Assembly: GCA_005879045.1 (NCBI GenBank)
Contig: VBLV01000156.1
Span: 3,458-11,806, forward strand
Reading direction: 5' to 3'
Source: Methanobacteriota archaeon
GTDB lineage: Archaea > Thermoplasmatota > Thermoplasmata > RBG-16-68-12
Length of the DNA stretch: 8,349 bases
The translations under genes and the position numbers were made by a program. Positions 5,662-8,349 of the stretch are shown here, piece by piece. Below the pieces are notes generated by a model. That model was given only the letters and a program-made list of their open reading frames with translations. It was not told the DNA's origin and did no database searches. The number at the start of each line of letters is the position of its first letter. Positions within the stretch are counted from its first letter, which is position 1.

Positions 5662-6813
5662 ATGAAGCGGAACAAGGTCCAGGACCTCCGGGTGTCCGAC
5701 TTCATGTCCACGGACCTCGTGACCGCGAGCCCCGACGAGACGCTCGGGGATGTCCTCGGCAAGATGAAGTCGAACGACATCCACGAACTCCCGGTCATCG
5801 AACGCAAGAAGCTCGTCGGCGTCGTCACGATGCGGGAGCTGATGCGGCGTCGGAATCTACCGCCGACCACGAAAGTCTCCACCGTCCTCGAAATCCCGCC
5901 GGGAATCGGTCCGGAGACCCCGCTCCCCGAGGCCGCGGAGCAGATGATCTCGGCCGGGTTCCGCGCGATCCCCGTCGTCAAGGGGAAGGCGCTCGTCGGA
6001 ATCATCTCCCGGTCGGACATCGTCCGTGCCCTCGTCGAGACCCGCGCGCTGGAAGGCGTCGTCGTGCGGGACTTCATGACGCCGAACCCGCAGGCCGTGG
6101 CGGAGGACGACACGGTCGAACACGCGGTACAGATCATTCGGTCGCTCGGCGAACGCTCCGTGCCGGTCGTCGACAAGCACCGCCACCTGAAGGGCGTCGT
6201 CGGGCTGAAGGACGTCGTCGACCTGTTCGCCCGCCCGAAGGTGCGCGAGCAGTATGGGGACCGCGCGGGCCGCGAGGAGAAGGTCGTCATCGAAGTGAAG
6301 AGCGTCATGCGGTACCCGCCGCTCACGGTCGGGCCCGACGCGGACGTGCAACGCGCGGCGGAGCTGATGGCCAAGCAGCACGTCTCCTCGGTCATCGTGA
6401 CGGAGAGAGACGAGCCCGTGGGGATCATCACGTCCCAGGACCTCATGCAGTTCCTCGCCGGCCTGCGGGAACGGGAGCAGCTCTTCGTGGAGATCGGCGG
6501 GCTCGAGGACGAGCCGAAGGACACGTACGACGAGATCTACGCCGTGATCCAGAAGGAGATGCGTCGGATCGCGCCGCTCGTGCAGCCGCGAACCCTCACG
6601 ATCCATTTCCAGAAGTACAAGCCGGAGGGCGACCGCTGGAAGTACTCGCTTCGGGCGCGCTTCACGACGGCCCATCGGATCTACTACGCGCACGAGTTCG
6701 ACTGGGACCTCCGGGTCGCCCTGACGAAGCTCCTGGACACGCTCTACAAGCGGATCGTCAAAGAGAAGGAACGCAAGGTCACGGAGCGGAAGCGGCACCA
6801 CCAGTCAACGTAG
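5662..6813 (+). CDS. Four-CBS-domain protein with C-terminal HPF/RaiA-like domain
   Basis: A 383-residue soluble protein. Four CBS modules lie at about 8-65, 71-127, 133-190 and 210-268. Each has a DFM/SVM-type start (VSDFMSTDLV, VRDFMTPNPQ, VKSVMRYPP; the second is degenerate), a PV or SVIV strand, and LVGVVT, LVGIIS, LKGVVG or PVGIIT followed by an (R/S)xx(D/E) helix. CBS pairs bind adenosine nucleotides and sense energy state. Residues 275-372 look like ribosome-hibernation factor HPF/RaiA: an N-terminal helix (TYDEIYAVIQKEMRRI), paired strands (TLTIHFQKYK, YSLRARFTTA) and a helix ending WDLRVALTKLLDTLYKRIVKEK, echoing the D-x-AID-x-x-x-DKL-x-RQ pattern of bacterial HPF. This would couple nucleotide sensing to ribosome shutdown; that role is inferred. 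The in-frame ATG at 5482 overlaps the methyltransferase and adds a non-CBS Ser/Arg-rich segment, so ATG 5662 is chosen. Confidence 0.9.
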   Translation: MKRNKVQDLRVSDFMSTDLVTASPDETLGDVLGKMKSNDIHELPVIERKKLVGVVTMRELMRRRNLPPTTKVSTVLEIPPGIGPETPLPEAAEQMISAGFRAIPVVKGKALVGIISRSDIVRALVETRALEGVVVRDFMTPNPQAVAEDDTVEHAVQIIRSLGERSVPVVDKHRHLKGVVGLKDVVDLFARPKVREQYGDRAGREEKVVIEVKSVMRYPPLTVGPDADVQRAAELMAKQHVSSVIVTERDEPVGIITSQDLMQFLAGLREREQLFVEIGGLEDEPKDTYDEIYAVIQKEMRRIAPLVQPRTLTIHFQKYKPEGDRWKYSLRARFTTAHRIYYAHEFDWDLRVALTKLLDTLYKRIVKEKERKVTERKRHHQST

Positions 6814-7911
6814 GTTCCAGAACGGACGATGGGCTCGAATCGTCGCCTCGATCGCGGGACCGCCGCGACCCTTGTCATCGAGGACCTCGGAAAGCGCCAG
6901 CGGAATCGATCGTCCGCGGAAGCGAGCCACGACGCCGGCGATCACCTCGCCCAGCGCATCGAGATGATATCCGCCTTCCAGAGCCACCGCGAATCGGCTC
7001 CCGCAGAGGCGGGTCGCGAGGGCCGCGCTCCGGGTCACGAGTTCGACGTAACCGGGGGAGGACAGGACGAGCGACGTGAGCGGGTCGCGGTAGTGCGCAT
7101 CGATCCCGAGGCTCACGAGAATCCCATCCGGCCGGAACTGCTCGACGATCGGTTCGACGATCCGGTCATGAGCCGCGAGGTACGAAGCGTCTCCACACCC
7201 CGCCGAGAACGGGATGTTCACCGTGAATCCGCGACCGTCTCCCGTCCCCACGTCCTCGGCGGGACCCGTGCCCGGGAAAATGCCGTACTCGTGCGTGGAG
7301 AGATACAAGACGGACGCGTTGTCGGCGAAGATGTCGCGCGTCCCGTTCCCGTGATGGGCGTCGTAGTCCAGGATGGCGACCCGCCTTCCTTCGGCGATTT
7401 GATCGGCGGCCGCGATGGCGACGTTGTTCAGGTAGCAGAAGCCGCCTCCGTAGTCGGGGCCGGCGTGATGGCCTGGAGGTCGTACAAGAGCGACGATCGG
7501 TCGTCCGTCCCGCATGGCGGATCGCGTCCCCCGAAGGACCGCCCCGGCGGCGAGGAGGACGAGGTCGAACGTCCCCGGGTGGACGGCCGTCTCCGGATCG
7601 AGCAGCCCTTCGCCTAGCGCCTGGAAATATTCGAGATACGTTTCCCGATGGACTCGCTTCACTTCCGCGACCGTCGCAGGGGACGCCCGCTCGACGTCGG
7701 TGAAAAGGCCGGCTCGTTCGAGGTGGGAAACGATCGACCGCAGCCGATCCGGCCGCTCCACATGGAAGGGCGAGGACACGTGGTCGAGGAACCGAGGATC
7801 GTAGACGAGCACGGCCGAGGGAGGGCCGGGGCCGACTTCAAGGCATCGGCGCGGCCGTTTTTGGGCCCTCGGGACGAGCTTATCACGATTGAAAATCACG
7901 CCGCGAAACAT
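6805..7911 (-). CDS. Histone deacetylase superfamily (zinc amidohydrolase)
   Basis: Zinc-dependent deacetylase of the HDAC/AcuC/acetylpolyamine amidohydrolase superfamily. Family marks are RPPGHHA (His148-His149), GFCYLNN (158-163), ILDYDAHHGNGT with zinc ligands Asp184 and His186, YLSTHEYGIFPGTG, SLGIDAHYRDPL with third zinc ligand Asp271, and LEGGYHLDALG with catalytic Tyr315. SLGIDAH replaces the commoner SAGFDAH. All catalytic residues are present, so activity is expected; the substrate (acetyl-lysine on chromatin or enzymes, or acetylpolyamine) is undecided. The family core starts at LVYDPRFLDH (about residue 34). The first 33 residues are basic and have weaker GC bias at third positions, so the GTG at 7812 may be the true start. 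ATG 7911 is kept because a TATA-like box lies about 23 nt upstream. The stop overlaps the CBS-HPF gene tail to tail by 9 nt. Confidence 0.93.
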   Translation of the reverse strand: MFRGVIFNRDKLVPRAQKRPRRCLEVGPGPPSAVLVYDPRFLDHVSSPFHVERPDRLRSIVSHLERAGLFTDVERASPATVAEVKRVHRETYLEYFQALGEGLLDPETAVHPGTFDLVLLAAGAVLRGTRSAMRDGRPIVALVRPPGHHAGPDYGGGFCYLNNVAIAAADQIAEGRRVAILDYDAHHGNGTRDIFADNASVLYLSTHEYGIFPGTGPAEDVGTGDGRGFTVNIPFSAGCGDASYLAAHDRIVEPIVEQFRPDGILVSLGIDAHYRDPLTSLVLSSPGYVELVTRSAALATRLCGSRFAVALEGGYHLDALGEVIAGVVARFRGRSIPLALSEVLDDKGRGGPAIEATIRAHRPFWNLR

Positions 7912-7929
7912 CTGAGAATTGTGCCGGCA

Positions 7930-7937
7930 CCCTTAAG
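7930..7937 (-). promoter_or_regulatory. TATA-like box for the deacetylase
   Basis: CTTAAGGG on the minus strand is centred about 23 nt upstream of the ATG at 7911, suiting a leaderless or nearly leaderless start there. The motif is weak and sits in the 71-bp divergent spacer shared with the next gene. Confidence 0.3.
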
Positions 7938-7946
7938 CAAACTCGA

Positions 7947-7957
7947 TTTCATATGTT
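7947..7957 (+). promoter_or_regulatory. TATA-like box for the 3'-edge gene
   Basis: TTTCATATGTT is centred about 31 nt before the ATG at 7983, placing a start just before the codon. GGGGCGGG directly abuts the ATG with no spacer and so is unlikely to act as a Shine-Dalgarno. A nearly leaderless transcript is plausible. Confidence 0.3.
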
Positions 7958-7982
7958 CGATTCAAGAGCGGAACGGGGCGGG

Positions 7983-8349
7983 ATGAGAGTCTTTTCGCCG
8001 AAGGGTGCAAGTGTCATTCTCCTCGTTGGGGCTCTTGTTGTAGTCGGCTCGCTGCAACTCGGCCGACCGACGGGCCACGTCGTGTCGGACCCGATGAGCT
8101 TCTGGGAAGCGGCGGGTCGCGGCCTCATGACCGCGACAGTCGTGAACGAGACGTACGTGCGCGACGGACTCACGGTCACCTCGCCGGTCGGGATCCGCCT
8201 CGAGAACGCGGCCGACGTCCCGGTGCGCGTGTCCGAGGAAGCCGTCTTGATGAGCCCGCATCCGCTCGAGAATCCGTCGCCGGATCCGCTCCGCACGACG
8301 CAAGACGCGGTCTTGACGACGCACACGGTCCCGGCGCACGGTTCTGTCG
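7983..8349 (+). CDS. Membrane-anchored or secreted protein, 5' part only
   Basis: The reading frame is open from the ATG at 7983 to the window edge (122 codons), so the C-terminus is missing. It starts MRVFSPKG followed by a hydrophobic helix (about 9-26: ASVILLVGALVVVGSLQL), which is a signal peptide or N-terminal anchor, with no lipobox Cys. The rest is hydrophilic and rich in Thr, Val, Pro and Asp. It includes ATVVNETYVRDG and PVGIRLENAADVPVRVSEEAVL, resembling a beta-sandwich segment of extracytoplasmic proteins. GC-rich third positions support coding. No family is recognised. It is divergent from the deacetylase with 71 bp between starts. Confidence 0.7.
   Translation, partial: MRVFSPKGASVILLVGALVVVGSLQLGRPTGHVVSDPMSFWEAAGRGLMTATVVNETYVRDGLTVTSPVGIRLENAADVPVRVSEEAVLMSPHPLENPSPDPLRTTQDAVLTTHTVPAHGSV

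Noticed and set aside
5439..6524. 361-codon open frame on the minus strand
   Set aside because: Antisense shadow of the CBS gene, rich in Ser, Thr and Arg, with no motif.
5577..7079. 500-codon open frame on the plus strand
   Set aside because: It is out of frame with the CBS-HPF gene and antisense to the deacetylase. The product is an Arg/Gly/Pro/His-rich low-complexity shadow.
7949..8339. Two 125-codon minus-strand frames at the right end
   Set aside because: Both are antisense to the plus-strand frame, which has a proper signal or anchor helix; their products are Arg- or Ser/Thr-rich without motifs.

Overview
The window most likely comes from a GC-rich archaeon. It carries a bona fide archaeal TATA-box-binding protein (TBP) gene, AT-rich TATA-like boxes in front of several genes, many GTG and TTG starts, and archaeal-type versions of endonuclease V, ketopantoate reductase, a TatD-related hydrolase and a CBS-domain protein. 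The composition and gene mix would suit an uncultivated Thermoplasmatota lineage, but that placement is an inference and was not tested by a search.

Layout, left to right. 1-694: endonuclease V (+), possibly starting just outside the window. 695-926: AT-rich spacer holding a T-tract that may terminate the nuclease gene, a possible 12-codon lysine-rich micro-ORF on the minus strand, and the promoter of the next gene. 927-1853: 2-dehydropantoate 2-reductase (+), for coenzyme A synthesis. 1938-3812: a compact plus-strand set of TBP, an SRPBCC-fold protein and a TatD-like metallohydrolase, with gaps of 3 and 24 nt that suggest one operon. 3856-4495: two minus-strand genes, acylphosphatase and a small two-helix membrane protein. 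4496-4760: divergent spacer with several inverted repeats and two tandem TATA-like boxes. 4761-5534: class I SAM-dependent methyltransferase (+). 5662-6813: a protein with four CBS domains and a C-terminal domain resembling the ribosome-hibernation factor HPF/RaiA (+). 6805-7911: histone-deacetylase-superfamily lysine or polyamine deacetylase (-), overlapping the previous gene tail to tail by 9 nt. 7983-8349: the start of a membrane-anchored or secreted protein (+), cut by the window edge.

Most genes are housekeeping or information-processing: nucleic-acid repair or RNA inosine processing, transcription initiation, CoA synthesis, energy- or nucleotide-sensing linked to ribosomes, and protein or polyamine deacetylation. 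No mobile element, CRISPR array, tRNA or rRNA was recognised. The points most worth a second look are the CBS4-HPF-like fusion, the tiny lysine-rich ORF with its own promoter-like and Shine-Dalgarno-like signals, and a 10-bp box (CTTTATCGTA) repeated three times in front of genes.
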